Part shown: in pieces, positions 43,994 to 52,585 of the stretch | Numbering within the stretch: the first letter of the stretch is position 1 | Layout of the letters: each line of letters opens with the position of its first letter | Assembly (NCBI GenBank): GCA_965218235.1 | Contig: OZ244595.1 | Location: 1,054,001-1,118,000, forward strand | DNA: 64,000 nucleotides | From: CADCWK01 sp965218235 | GTDB lineage: Bacteria; Chloroflexota; Chloroflexia; Thermomicrobiales; UBA6265 | Direction of reading: 5' to 3' | Made by a program: the position numbers and the translations under genes | The notes under the pieces: model-generated | Seen by the model: the letters and a program-made list of their open reading frames with translations, nothing else | The model's database searches: none | What the model was told of the DNA's origin: nothing

Positions 43994-45490
43994 TTACTCG
44001 ACGACCTCGACGGTGCCCATCATGCCCGCGTCCTCGTGGCCGAGGATGTGGCAGTGGTAGACGAACTTGCCGGTGAAGTCGGTGAAGCGCGTGCGGATGA
44101 CGATCTCCCCGCGCGGTGGGATCGGTGTCGTGTCCTCGTAACTCCGTGGCACCGTCCGGCCGTTGATGGTCATGACCTGGAAGTCGTTGACATGGATGTG
44201 GAACGGGTGCCACTCCGGGCTGGCGTTCTGGATCACCCACTCCTCGAGCGTTCCGAGCAGCACCGTCTGGTCGATCCGGTCCCCGACGAAGGCCTTGTCG
44301 TCGATCGCGAAGTTGGGCGCGGTGCTGTTCTCCTGGAAGACGATCGTCCGCTGGCCGTCGATCGGCGACGTGCTGAAGTCCTCGCGGTCGATCAGCGTCG
44401 TTGGGAGTGCCGCGGGCTCGACCGGCGCTCCGGAGGAGATCAGCGTGGCGACGAGGAACTCCGGCTGGGCCTGGCTCGGGATGTCTTCCGCCCAGACGAT
44501 CGAGCGCAACTGATAGATCCCGGCCGCGCTGCCCTGGATCAGGAACTCGCCCCGCTCGCCCGGCCCCAGGAGCAGGGTCTCGGTCGTCCTCGCCTCGGGA
44601 AACGGGTTGCCGTCGGTGGCGATCATATGGAGCTGGTGCCGGGCGAGCTGGAGGTTGTAGAAGCCGTTGGCGCTCGCGTTGAGTACCCGCCAGCGCTGGG
44701 TCTCACCGGGCTGGATGTCGATCTTCGGGTTGATCTGCCCGTTGACGAGATACTGCGTCTCCCCGCCGGCGTCGCGGAACGGACCCTGAAGGACAAGCAG
44801 ACGCTCCTTGACGCCGGCGATCCCCGGCAGGTCGTCAAGCCCGCCAGTGACGACGATTGCTCCGGCCAAACCAGCCGAGACCTGGGCAGAGGACATGCCG
44901 TGGGCGTGCGGGTGATACCAGTAGAGGCCCGGCGGGTGGTCGAGCGGGATGTCATAGGCGTAGCCAAACGTCTGGCCCTTCTCGACGTGGAGGAAGACAT
45001 TGTCGCCGTTGTCGCTCGGCGAGACGTGCATGCCGTGGACGTGCAGATTGGTCGTGCCGTCGTCCAGCCCATTGACCAGGGCGACTCTGAGTCGGTCGCC
45101 GGGAGAGACCCGGATCGTCGGACCCGGCAACGACTGCTCGTAGGCCAGACGGCCGGCGCCTCGGGCGGGATCGGGCTGAGCCTGGAGCGTGACGGCCAGG
45201 TAGCCGTCCTCGCTGGCCAGGATGGGCGGCTCAACGAAGCCATCCGCTGCCTCCGGCGTACCCGCCAGATTGGCAATTGGTGTTGAGACACCGGCTCCGT
45301 GGTGTGCTCCAGCCACGGCCTCGGCCGTGGGTGTGCCGCCCGTGCCGGCCAGGGTGTTCGCCTCCGACCCCAGCCAGCCGACCGTGGCGGTGGCCAGCGC
45401 GGCGACCGCGGCACCGGTCAGGTGCCGACGACTCAGGGTCGGTTGCCACGGTTCGACCTCTGTTGGCTCTGCCGTTCTGACGCGATCCAT
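43994..45490 (-). CDS. TAT-exported multicopper oxidase
   Basis: ATG 45490 has AGGAGG 5 nt upstream. The 498-residue protein has a twin-arginine signal (LSRRHLTGAAVAALA) and all four copper-binding blocks: HVHGMH (about 150), WYHPHAHG (about 192), HPFHIH (about 430) and YHCHILGHEDAGMMG near the C-terminus. The Cys and Met of the type-1 site are in place, so it should be active as a laccase or metal oxidase outside the membrane. It follows two propeller-cupredoxin genes on the same strand at 52 nt, suggesting an operon. Confidence 0.95.
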   Translation of the reverse strand: MDRVRTAEPTEVEPWQPTLSRRHLTGAAVAALATATVGWLGSEANTLAGTGGTPTAEAVAGAHHGAGVSTPIANLAGTPEAADGFVEPPILASEDGYLAVTLQAQPDPARGAGRLAYEQSLPGPTIRVSPGDRLRVALVNGLDDGTTNLHVHGMHVSPSDNGDNVFLHVEKGQTFGYAYDIPLDHPPGLYWYHPHAHGMSSAQVSAGLAGAIVVTGGLDDLPGIAGVKERLLVLQGPFRDAGGETQYLVNGQINPKIDIQPGETQRWRVLNASANGFYNLQLARHQLHMIATDGNPFPEARTTETLLLGPGERGEFLIQGSAAGIYQLRSIVWAEDIPSQAQPEFLVATLISSGAPVEPAALPTTLIDREDFSTSPIDGQRTIVFQENSTAPNFAIDDKAFVGDRIDQTVLLGTLEEWVIQNASPEWHPFHIHVNDFQVMTINGRTVPRSYEDTTPIPPRGEIVIRTRFTDFTGKFVYHCHILGHEDAGMMGTVEVVE

Positions 45491-45541
45491 GACATCCTCC
45501 TCTGGTCTGACGGCTGGTGTGACGGCCCGAGAAGGGTCCGG

Positions 45542-47146
45542 TCAGGGTGTGACGACGACGGTCGCCTGCATCGCCGGGTCGGTGGTGCTGGTGTAGGCAA
45601 AGGTGCCGGCGGAGTCGAAGGCGTGGACCCACTCCTCGCCTGAATCGAGCGTGCCGGAGTCGAACGACCCATCGGTTGCCGTGACGGAGTGCGGACCGCT
45701 GTCGAGGTTGGTCCAGGTCACGATTCCGCCAGCCGTCACCTCGATCTGGGCGGGGGTGAAGGCGTTGCCCTGAATCAGGACGGCCAGCGACGCGATGCCC
45801 GGCTTGCCGCCGGGGTCGTCGGTCGTCGCGTTCGGCGCGGCGCCAGTCTCCGGAGTGGCGTCGGTCGTTGCCGGAGTGGTCTCCGGCGAGGCGGCCGGGA
45901 CGGTGTCCGGCGTCCCCTCGGCGGAGACGGGCGGAGCGCAGGTCGAGCCGGCGAACAGACCGGTCGGCATCGTTACCGGCCCGGCCAGCGTCGGATCGAT
46001 TCGGACGATCCCGCCCAGTTCGCCGTCGGTCGCGATCGCCGGCATCGAGACGTAGAGCCCATTGTCCGGCCCGAGCGCCATCGAGATCGGGAAGTCCATT
46101 CCCTCCACGACGACGTCGAGGCTGGCCGGTCCGGTCTGCCGGACGAGCCGGCCGGTGTTCGGCAGGATGTTGGGTTCAGTCGTCTGGTTGCCGGTCGCCA
46201 TCTCCAGGGCGAAGAGGGTGCCGTCGGGCGTCACCGCCAGCCCGGTCACCGTCGTGAGCCCGGTCCAGAAGTCACTGACCGTGCCGTCCGGCTCGACCTT
46301 GATGACCTTGGCGGTCCCATCGATGTGCGGCGACGAGGTCAGGAAGCCGACGTAGACGCCGCCGTCCGGCGCAAGGGCGATTGCGGTCGGGACCGGGTGA
46401 CCCTCGGAGATATCGGCCAGGACGCCGACCGTCCCGCTCGTCTCGACCCGAAGCAGCAGCCCCTGGTTGGCGTCGATGACCAGGAACCCACCGTTCCACG
46501 GCACCATGGCGAACGGCTCGCCCAATTCGAGGACGTGGTAGAGGTTGCTGGCCGGGTCCGCCGCGACGTAGGTGGAGAGGTCGCTCACCAGTCGGACGCC
46601 GCCATTCGGGGTGCGGGCGTAGAGGCCGTTGGGGAAGTCCGGCCCGACCGCCTCGTAGCCGCCCGTGGCGTCCTGCAGGATGTAGAGCTCCCCGTCGAGC
46701 ATCGCCACGCCGACCGGCCCCTGGACGTCGCTGTACGGGTCCTGGGTGGAGGGTAATCCCGTCACGACCGGCGTGCCGCAGCCATCGATGATCTGAACGA
46801 CGCTCGCCGACGTTCCGGTCAGCGTCGGACCCAGCACCTGATCCTCGGGCGAGGCATCCGTCGAGGTCGTGATCGTCGTTCCGCCGCTACCGGCCAGGGC
46901 AACGTAGAACTCGCCGTCCGGCCCCCAGGCGAAGCCGCGGGGATTCGCCAGCCCGGTGGCCGCGACGACGATCTCGCCGAGGCCGGCCCCTGGAGTGGCT
47001 TCGGGCGTTCCACCCGGTGTCCCTTCGGGCGTCGCGCTCTGCGTCGCGCTCAGCGTTGCGTCCCCGATCCCGGCTGCGACCACGGCGGCACCGGCCACGC
47101 CGACGAGACTTCGCCGGTTGAGCGACCCTGACATTCGAGAACTCAC
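45542..47146 (-). CDS. Exported ScyD/ScyE-like propeller with degenerate cupredoxin domain
   Basis: GTG 47146 is preceded by AGGAGGAAGGG. The 534-residue protein has a twin-arginine-like signal (NRRSLVGVAGAAVVAA), a Thr-Pro linker, an NHL/ScyD-like propeller (about 55-390; GLANPRGFAWGPDGEFYVA, GPVGVAMLDGELYIL, PTAIALAPDGGVYVGFLTS), a second linker and a plastocyanin-like domain (about 455-534). In that domain the first copper His is kept (GPHSVTA), but the usual Y-H-C-x-x-H-P-x-M block reads YTSTTDPAM, so Cys and the second His are gone. It should not bind type-1 copper. Confidence 0.88.
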   Translation of the reverse strand: MSSRMSGSLNRRSLVGVAGAAVVAAGIGDATLSATQSATPEGTPGGTPEATPGAGLGEIVVAATGLANPRGFAWGPDGEFYVALAGSGGTTITTSTDASPEDQVLGPTLTGTSASVVQIIDGCGTPVVTGLPSTQDPYSDVQGPVGVAMLDGELYILQDATGGYEAVGPDFPNGLYARTPNGGVRLVSDLSTYVAADPASNLYHVLELGEPFAMVPWNGGFLVIDANQGLLLRVETSGTVGVLADISEGHPVPTAIALAPDGGVYVGFLTSSPHIDGTAKVIKVEPDGTVSDFWTGLTTVTGLAVTPDGTLFALEMATGNQTTEPNILPNTGRLVRQTGPASLDVVVEGMDFPISMALGPDNGLYVSMPAIATDGELGGIVRIDPTLAGPVTMPTGLFAGSTCAPPVSAEGTPDTVPAASPETTPATTDATPETGAAPNATTDDPGGKPGIASLAVLIQGNAFTPAQIEVTAGGIVTWTNLDSGPHSVTATDGSFDSGTLDSGEEWVHAFDSAGTFAYTSTTDPAMQATVVVTP

Positions 47147-47187
47147 GGATCCCTTCCTCCTTCGCTGCTCGCGCGACCTGTTCGGGG

Positions 47188-48693
47188 CTACTGGACGACG
47201 ATGGTGGCGACCATGTTCGGGTGGTAATTGCAGTGGTAGGCGACGCTGCCGGCTGTCGTGAAGGTGAACGTGAAGGTGGCGCCCGGTGCCATGTTGCCCG
47301 AGTCGAACGAGCCGTCATCGGCCGTGACCGTGTGCGCGGCGGTGTCGTTGTTGGTCCAGGTCACGGTAGTGCCGGCCGCGACCTGGAGTGAGGTCGGCGC
47401 GAAGGCGTAGTTGATCAGGGAGACAGCCGAGCCGCCGTCCGCGGGCGCCGCGCTTCCGGAGTCCGATCCGGCCGGAGTCGCCGTTTCCGACATGTCAGGC
47501 GTGTCCGGCGTGGCCGTGGGGGTGGGCGTCGCGACGGCTCCGGGACACGTCGAAGTTGCCAGCAGTGAGTCGCTCATCGTGAGCGTCTCGCCCTGGCTGA
47601 GGTTGAGCCGGACGATCGCTCCCATCGCGCTGGTCGGGCCGAAGGCCGGGGTGGCGACGTAGAGACCACCGTTCGGGCCGAACGCCATCGCCACCGGCCG
47701 GTCCAGCCCCGTCGCGATGTCGACCGATTCGGCGGGTCCGGTCTGGCGGACGACCTTCCCGGTCCCGGCCTCCGCGAACGGCGGCGTATCCGTATTGCCC
47801 GTGCCCATCTCAAGCGCATAGAGCGACCCGTCGGAGCCGACGGCGACACCCGTCACCGCGGTCAGACCGGTCCAGACGTCGGTGACCATCCCGTCGGGCG
47901 TGACCTGGACGATCTTCGAGTCGCCATCCGCGTAGGGCGCGGACGTCAGGAAGCCGACGTAGAGCGACCCGTCGGGCGCCAGCGCGAGCCCGCTCGGAAC
48001 CCGGTGCGTGCCAGTGGAAAAGTCGACGAGACGGGTGATCGTTCCATCGGTCGTGACTCTGAGTAACTGGCCGCTGTTGGCCTCGACCAGCCAGAGTTCG
48101 TCGTCGCCAGCAACCATCGCGAACGGATCGCCGTCCGGGCTGTAATCGCCGGGCACCACCGACACGGGATTCGACGCCATCCAGGCGCTGAGGTCCGCGA
48201 CCAGTTCGGCGCTGCCATCCCCGTCGAGCGCGTAGACGCCGTTGGGCGTGCTCGGGTTGTCATTGCTCGGTCCGCCCCCGGCGATCGCGACGTAGACCCG
48301 ATTGTTGAGCAGGGCGACCGCGGCGGGCCCGCGAACGCTGCCAGTCGTTCCGCGCGTCGAGGGCAGGTCACCTTCGAAGGCGACTGGGCAGCCCCCATCG
48401 ACGTAGGAGACGGATCCTGTCAGGCCGCCACCCGCCGGTGCCATCCCACTCGCGACCGGGGTCGCCCCGATCGGGGGCAGCCCGCCCGATCCGCCTTCCG
48501 TGACGTAGAACGAGCCGTCGGCGCCCCAGGTGAAGCCACGGGGATTTTCCAGACCGCTGGCCGCGAGCGTGATGCCCTCGGTCGAGACCACCGGTGTCGC
48601 CTGCTGGGCGAGGACGGCCAACGGGGTCGCCAGGAGGAGGAGACTGATGAGGGCCATTGCGACACCGGCCCATCGCGACCGTCTGACGTTCAC
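47188..48693 (-). CDS. Exported ScyD/ScyE-like propeller with intact cupredoxin domain
   Basis: GTG 48693 is used: AAGGAG stands 5 nt upstream; the frame is open further without a better site. The 501-residue protein has a signal peptide (GVAMALISLLLLATPLAVLA), the same propeller type as its neighbour (GLENPRGFTWGADGSFYVT, PSGLALAPDGSLYVGFLTS) and a C-terminal cupredoxin with AAHTVTADDGSF and YHCNYHPNM, so all four type-1 copper ligands are present. It is probably an electron carrier or copper sensor outside the membrane. First gene of a run that ends in the multicopper oxidase. Confidence 0.9.
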   Translation of the reverse strand: MNVRRSRWAGVAMALISLLLLATPLAVLAQQATPVVSTEGITLAASGLENPRGFTWGADGSFYVTEGGSGGLPPIGATPVASGMAPAGGGLTGSVSYVDGGCPVAFEGDLPSTRGTTGSVRGPAAVALLNNRVYVAIAGGGPSNDNPSTPNGVYALDGDGSAELVADLSAWMASNPVSVVPGDYSPDGDPFAMVAGDDELWLVEANSGQLLRVTTDGTITRLVDFSTGTHRVPSGLALAPDGSLYVGFLTSAPYADGDSKIVQVTPDGMVTDVWTGLTAVTGVAVGSDGSLYALEMGTGNTDTPPFAEAGTGKVVRQTGPAESVDIATGLDRPVAMAFGPNGGLYVATPAFGPTSAMGAIVRLNLSQGETLTMSDSLLATSTCPGAVATPTPTATPDTPDMSETATPAGSDSGSAAPADGGSAVSLINYAFAPTSLQVAAGTTVTWTNNDTAAHTVTADDGSFDSGNMAPGATFTFTFTTAGSVAYHCNYHPNMVATIVVQ

Positions 48694-48899
48694 GTTCACT
48701 CCTTCTGGCGAGCAGACAGACAGCAAGGGACGGTTTGGACTGGACTGTCGTTGCACTCTATCCGCGAAACGACAATACCGTCAATAGCTACGCGTATGAC
48801 GTTCGTACTGTCCTGCTCGGCCGCTCGATCCTCCCGCCGGAGGACGGCTCGTCCTGAGCCGGTTCTGACGATCAGCGGCTGGTGCTCCCAGTGCCGTCC

Positions 48900-49145
48900 T
48901 CAAGGTTTGTCCTGGCAAAGGACCACAGCGGCTCGGAATGGGCGAAGCACATCTGGTGGCCAGTGGAGCGCGCTGGCGGCCATCGTGACGATGCCCTGGT
49001 CGAGTCCGGCGAGGCCCTGGATCTCGTCCATCGCGGCGGTCAGTTCCCGGAAGATCTGGTCGCTATGGCGCAGGAAGACTTCGCCGAACTGGTTCAGGCG
49101 AATCCCCATCGCGCCCGCCTTCATCGACGACGAGGCACGGCTTGG
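48900..49145 (-). pseudogene. LysR-family regulator fragment
   Basis: About 74 residues in one frame match the end of a LysR DNA-binding domain and its linker helix: GIRLNQFGEVFLRHSDQIF, then ELTAAMDEIQGLAGLDQGIVTMAAS. The helix-turn-helix before it and nearly all of the effector domain after it are missing. The frame begins at a TAG (49146-49148) and ends at TGA at 48900. It lies head-to-head with the truncated nmrA-like gene. About 200 nt between it and the propeller gene show nothing. Confidence 0.75.
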
Positions 49146-49152
49146 CTAGGCC

Positions 49153-49749
49153 GTGGTCGAGACCTCGAAACGGGCCGTGGTGCGCCGCTTCGTCTTCTCG
49201 TCCGTCATCCACCCGACGCTCTCAGCGCTCGAGAACCACCGGGCGAAAGGGCCGGTCGAGGAGGCGGTTCTCACGTCCGACATGGAGTTCACCTTCCTGC
49301 ACCCGGCCCTCTTCTTTCAGGATCTTGATGATGGGTGGCCAAACGTGGTGAGGACCGGCGTCTTCGCCCAGCCCTGGTCGATCGGGACGCGCTTCACATG
49401 GGTCGACTACCGCGACGTCGCCGAGGTCGCGGCGATCGCGCTAACCGAGGACCGGCTGGTCGACGGAACGTTCGAGCTCTGCGCCGCGGGCAATCTCAAC
49501 CGCCACGACGTGGCGGCGCTCATGAGTGAAGCGCTGGGTCGAACCATCCGGGCCAACCGGCTGGAACCGCCCGCGAGGGGCGACTCCCAGGGGGACCAGA
49601 TGGTGGGGTTGCGGACGATGTTCGACTGGTACGACCACCACGGCTTGCTGGGCAATTCCCTGACACTGATGGCCATCCTCGGGCACGAGCCGCGGACGTT
49701 ACGCACCTACATCCAGGAACTCGCCGCGAAACCGCTGCCGGCCGGGTGA
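49153..49749 (+). pseudogene. N-terminally truncated NmrA-like NAD(P)-binding protein
   Basis: The 198-residue frame starts at a GTG with an in-frame TAG just upstream. It corresponds to residues from about 90 onward of an NmrA-family protein: VRRFVFSSVIHPTLSALENHRAKGPVEEAVLTSD, TFLHPALFFQD, FTWVDYRDVAEVAAIAL. The N-terminal Rossmann strand with GxxGxxG is absent, so it cannot bind NAD(P) normally. The intact relative at 60.8 kb shows what is lost. Translation of the remnant is possible but a normal function is not. Confidence 0.75.
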
Positions 49750-49825
49750 TGACCCGTCTTACTGGCTGCGTCTCGCCCGTGACCGATCCGGCTCGGCATT
49801 TTCCAGATGCCAAAGGAGGACCACC

Positions 49826-50384
49826 ATGACCGACACCGCAACGACGCCGTCGCAGCCAGCCTCGCCGATTCCGACTGACGATCTATCGCGCTCGCTGACG
49901 GTGGCTCGTCCGAATGACGACCAGTCGCTGCCGCACATCGGGCTCGTGAGCGACACCTACACGATCCTGCTCACCGGCGACGACACCGCCGGCCGCTACT
50001 GCCTGATCGACATGCTCGTCCCGCCCGGCGGTGGTCCGGCCCCACATCGCCACGACTTCGAGGAGATGTTCACCGTGCTCGATGGCGAGTATCGAGGCCA
50101 ATTTCCGGGGCGAGAGGTCGACCGTGCGGGCCGGGGAGACGATCAACATCCCGGCCAACGCACCGTATGAGTTCCACAACGTCGCGGACCGTTCGGCCCG
50201 GTTGCTCTGCATGTGCTCGCCGGCCGGGCAGGAGAAGTTCTTCATGGAGGTCGGCCAGCGGGTCGCGACACGAACGGAGGCGCCACCACTGCTCGATGAC
50301 GCTGGCCAGAAGGCGTTCATGGTCAAGGCGCAGGAACTCGCGCCGAAGTACCGGACCGAATTGCTTCCACCGGGAAGCCTGTAG
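49826..50384 (+). pseudogene. Cupin-domain protein with a one-base frameshift
   Basis: The ATG at 49826 has AAGGAGG upstream. The first frame gives MTDTATTP...LIDMLVPPGGGPAPHRHDFEEMFTVLDGE, a cupin with PHRH-x4-E metal ligands. The continuation (IEANFRGERSTVRAGETINIPANAPYEFHNV) lies in another frame. Removing one base near 50090 restores a single protein of about 185 residues, ending LAPKYRTELLPPGSL. It is either a recent frameshift or a sequence error. The family includes small-molecule dioxygenase-like and sugar-binding proteins. Confidence 0.8.
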
Positions 50385-50468
50385 GAGGATCACGGACTCG
50401 CTCCCCGTCCATCCGTCGCGGCGCGATTTCCGACGGGGACCGTTCGACGATCCGTAGAAGGGCGACCC

Positions 50469-50884
50469 GTGAGCACCAGTAACAGCCAGAATCAGCGGAT
50501 CGTCGATGAATTCCGGGCCAATGGTGGCAAGGTGGGCGGTCGCTTCGCCGGGGCAACGCTGCTGCTTCTGACGACGACCGGCGCGAAGAGCGGCAAGCAG
50601 ACCATCCCCCGGTGATCTGCCACGACGAGGGCGACCGGCTGATCATCTACGCCTCGGCCGCCGGCCGACCCAACAACCCGGCGTGGTACTACAACGTCGT
50701 CGCCAACCCCGAGGTGACGGTCGAGTATGGGACCGATCACTTCACCGCCCAGGCAATGGTCGTCAGCGGCGCCGAGCGGGACCGGCTCTGGGCGGAGCAG
50801 GTCGCCCGAATGCCGACCTTCGCCGCCTACGAAGAGAACACGGATCGGATCATCCCGGTCGTCGCCCTGGAACGGATCCCGTGA
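50469..50884 (+). pseudogene. Deazaflavin-dependent nitroreductase-like protein with a frameshift
   Basis: The GTG at 50469 opens a frame (IVDEFRANGGKVGGRF, LLLLTTTGAKSGKQTIP) that hits a stop at 50613-50615. The continuation (VICHDEGDRLIIYASAAGRPNNPAWYYNVVANPEVTVEYG) is in another frame starting near 50609. The two join into one DDN-family (F420-dependent nitroreductase/quinone reductase) protein if the C-run at 50606-50610 gains one base. All family landmarks (TTGAKSG, PAWYYN) are kept. The indel is in a homopolymer, so a read error is possible. Confidence 0.8.
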
Positions 50885-50966
50885 GCGGTCGGTCTCGTCT
50901 GTCTCGTTGAGCTGGTCCCGGTGTTCCCGCATCCTGCGACCCGATACGCGTTTCGGGGCGCGGGAA

Positions 50967-51325
50967 TCACCCCCGCCGGTAGATGCGCGCCTCCCATGGC
51001 CGCAGCGTGATGCCGGTCGAGAGCACCTTGTTCATCGGGTAGTTTCCGAGCAGCATCCTAACCGTGCCCATCCGACGGCGTCGAGGAGATCGACCAGTGC
51101 GTCCGCACCGAAGAAGTTGGCGACTACCAGCAGCGTCACGCCGTCGAGATGACGCGTGAAGGCGTAGACCGTCGGGTCGTCCGGCAGCAGCATCGTGAAG
51201 TCCCCCCATCGCCACCACCGGCAGGTCGTGCCGCAGCGAGATCAGCTTCCGGTGATGGTGGAAGACGGAGTTGACGTCCGTCCGCTCGGTCGCGGCGTTG
51301 ATCTCCGTGGCGTTCGGGTTAGGTG
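50967..51325 (-). pseudogene. C-terminal remnant of a GH13 alpha-glucosidase
   Basis: Three frame segments in order match the end of oligo-1,6-/alpha-glucosidases: NPNATEINAATERTD and VFHHHRKLISLRHDLPVV, then DFTMLLPDDPTVYAFTRHL and LLVVANFFG, then MLLGNYP and LRPWEARIYRRG. Frame changes fall at the C-run 51202-51207 and near 51060-51066. The homology starts abruptly at about 51320, where foreign sequence begins. The N-terminus of the same kind of gene is at 52371-52545 on the same strand. Confidence 0.8.
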
Positions 51326-51643
51326 TCCGTGGTTAAAGGTATATGAGACAACGTTGGGAACTGTGTCGTAGTGGTGGACTGCTTCGGCTTCCGAAACGAA
51401 TCGGCATCCGGGCGGCTCGCTGAGCAGGTGTCCCACTGGTGGGAGGCGGCCGGGGTCCGGCGGGGAACTGGTGCTCGCTCGATGGTGGATCGGGCATCAG
51501 GTCGTTTTCCTGCGAGTGAAATTCCGCAGTCGACGCAAGTCCGCGTTGCTGATTTAGCCGAGGTTCCGGGGCTTGATACAAGCCGTGCTCGCCCGCCCAA
51601 ACTTGGCCACGGGAAGACAAGGGATCTCAAGCCAGGTTGAATG
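51326..51643. other. Foreign stretch inside the broken alpha-glucosidase
   Basis: This 318-nt stretch starts with AT-rich sequence (TTAAAGGTATATGAGACAACG) unlike its surroundings. I find no supported gene. On the minus strand, 51490-51537 could encode CVDCGISLAGKRPDAR, which resembles the start of a small zinc-binding motif, but the second CxxC is not found. It is probably part of the inserted segment that carries the HAD-like gene. Confidence 0.5.
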
Positions 51644-52138
51644 TCAGATATCCTGAAGCATGGATGCCCACTCAATCAACTCGTCCACTTGTCGCCGAGT
51701 TACTCCCACACTTGGGTCGGCCTCCAAGAGAAGTGTCGGCTCACGCCGACCTGAAGCCCACGCCCGCGCCTCCTCTGTAATGATGTCATCGATCCATGCC
51801 ACGCAACTATTCAAGGCAAGGCCTCTAATACTGTCAACTTTTTGCTCGGGCCTGAATGGCTTCGGTGGCATAGATGCAGCGGCGACAAAATCCGGATAAT
51901 CCAGCACGGTCTTGAGCAAGCGTCTCTCCTCCTCGTTCCAGGCGGTCGCCCAAATCAAATTGAATGACTCTGACAGTTCCGCAAGCCAATCAGCGTGTGC
52001 AGCGCAAATCCGGACTGGTTCTTCATCGTCGGGAAGCAGGTTGATTTCCACGCATCCTTGCGGGCAAGGGCCAGCGAACGGATTCAGTACACCGTCGATG
52101 TCGACGAAAAGGATGGGGGTGTGATTGGGGGGAATCAT
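51644..52138 (-). CDS. HAD-superfamily-like protein
   Basis: The 164-residue protein starts with ILFVDIDGVLNPF, the HAD motif I (DxD at about 13-15), has ATAWNEEERRLL around motif II and VAWIDDIITEEARAWA (DD, motif IV) near 115. A motif III lysine may be in KPFRPEQK. It resembles small HAD-like proteins of unknown substrate in Actinobacteria. It lies within the segment that replaces the middle of the alpha-glucosidase gene. Codon use is AT-richer than the flanks, consistent with transfer. About 230 nt upstream of it hold nothing recognisable. Confidence 0.78.
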   Translation of the reverse strand: MIPPNHTPILFVDIDGVLNPFAGPCPQGCVEINLLPDDEEPVRICAAHADWLAELSESFNLIWATAWNEEERRLLKTVLDYPDFVAAASMPPKPFRPEQKVDSIRGLALNSCVAWIDDIITEEARAWASGRREPTLLLEADPSVGVTRRQVDELIEWASMLQDI

Positions 52139-52370
52139 AGTGACCGATCTTCTCCAAGCTTACAGAGCGTCATCCAAACCCAACCGCGTCGGGCATTCTT
52201 TGATTTCGCTGTGCCAAATCCGGTGGCCACTGGGCGATCCGACACAACATCGGATAGACCGTCCTTTCGACAGGAGTTGCAACTGGCCGAACCGTCTCGC
52301 GGGCAGGGCTGGTGCGCTGGTAGCGTGATGACCGGCAGGTGCACTGGACGGCTGGCTCGCTGGCCGGGCG

Positions 52371-52545
52371 TGGTGCCAGGCAGGTCGCCGATGCCATCGC
52401 CGTTGCTGCCGGCGAAGCTGCGCGGGTAGATGCGATGGGCAACCACGTACCGCCACCACTGCTGGTTCAGCCGAAGCGCGCTCCCGTCCGTCGGTAGTCT
52501 GGCGCCGGCGTCATGGCACGCCGCGAACGGGACGAGCGGATCCAT
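52371..52545 (-). pseudogene. N-terminal remnant of a GH13 alpha-glucosidase
   Basis: An ATG at 52545 leads into QQWWRYVVAHRIYPRSFAG and SNGDGIGDLPG (52377-52467), the hallmark N-terminus of oligo-1,6-glucosidases (WW-x-x-A-V-x-YQIYPRSF-x-DSNGDGIGDL). Homology ends after about 31 residues of the domain; the expected LDYLADLGVDAIWLSP segment is absent. The missing middle of about 400 residues is not in the window; foreign sequence with a HAD-like gene takes its place. Confidence 0.82.
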
Positions 52546-52585
52546 CCCGCCCTCGATCGTCTCGCCGCGCTGAGAATCGAGCTGG

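Noticed and set aside
49153..49749. Truncated NmrA-like frame considered as a complete short SDR
   Set aside because: It begins in the middle of the fold, lacks the nucleotide-binding loop, and has an in-frame stop directly upstream.
51490..51537. CVDCGISLAGKRPDAR considered as a zinc-finger protein
   Set aside because: Only one CxxC is present and the frame does not continue into a known domain.
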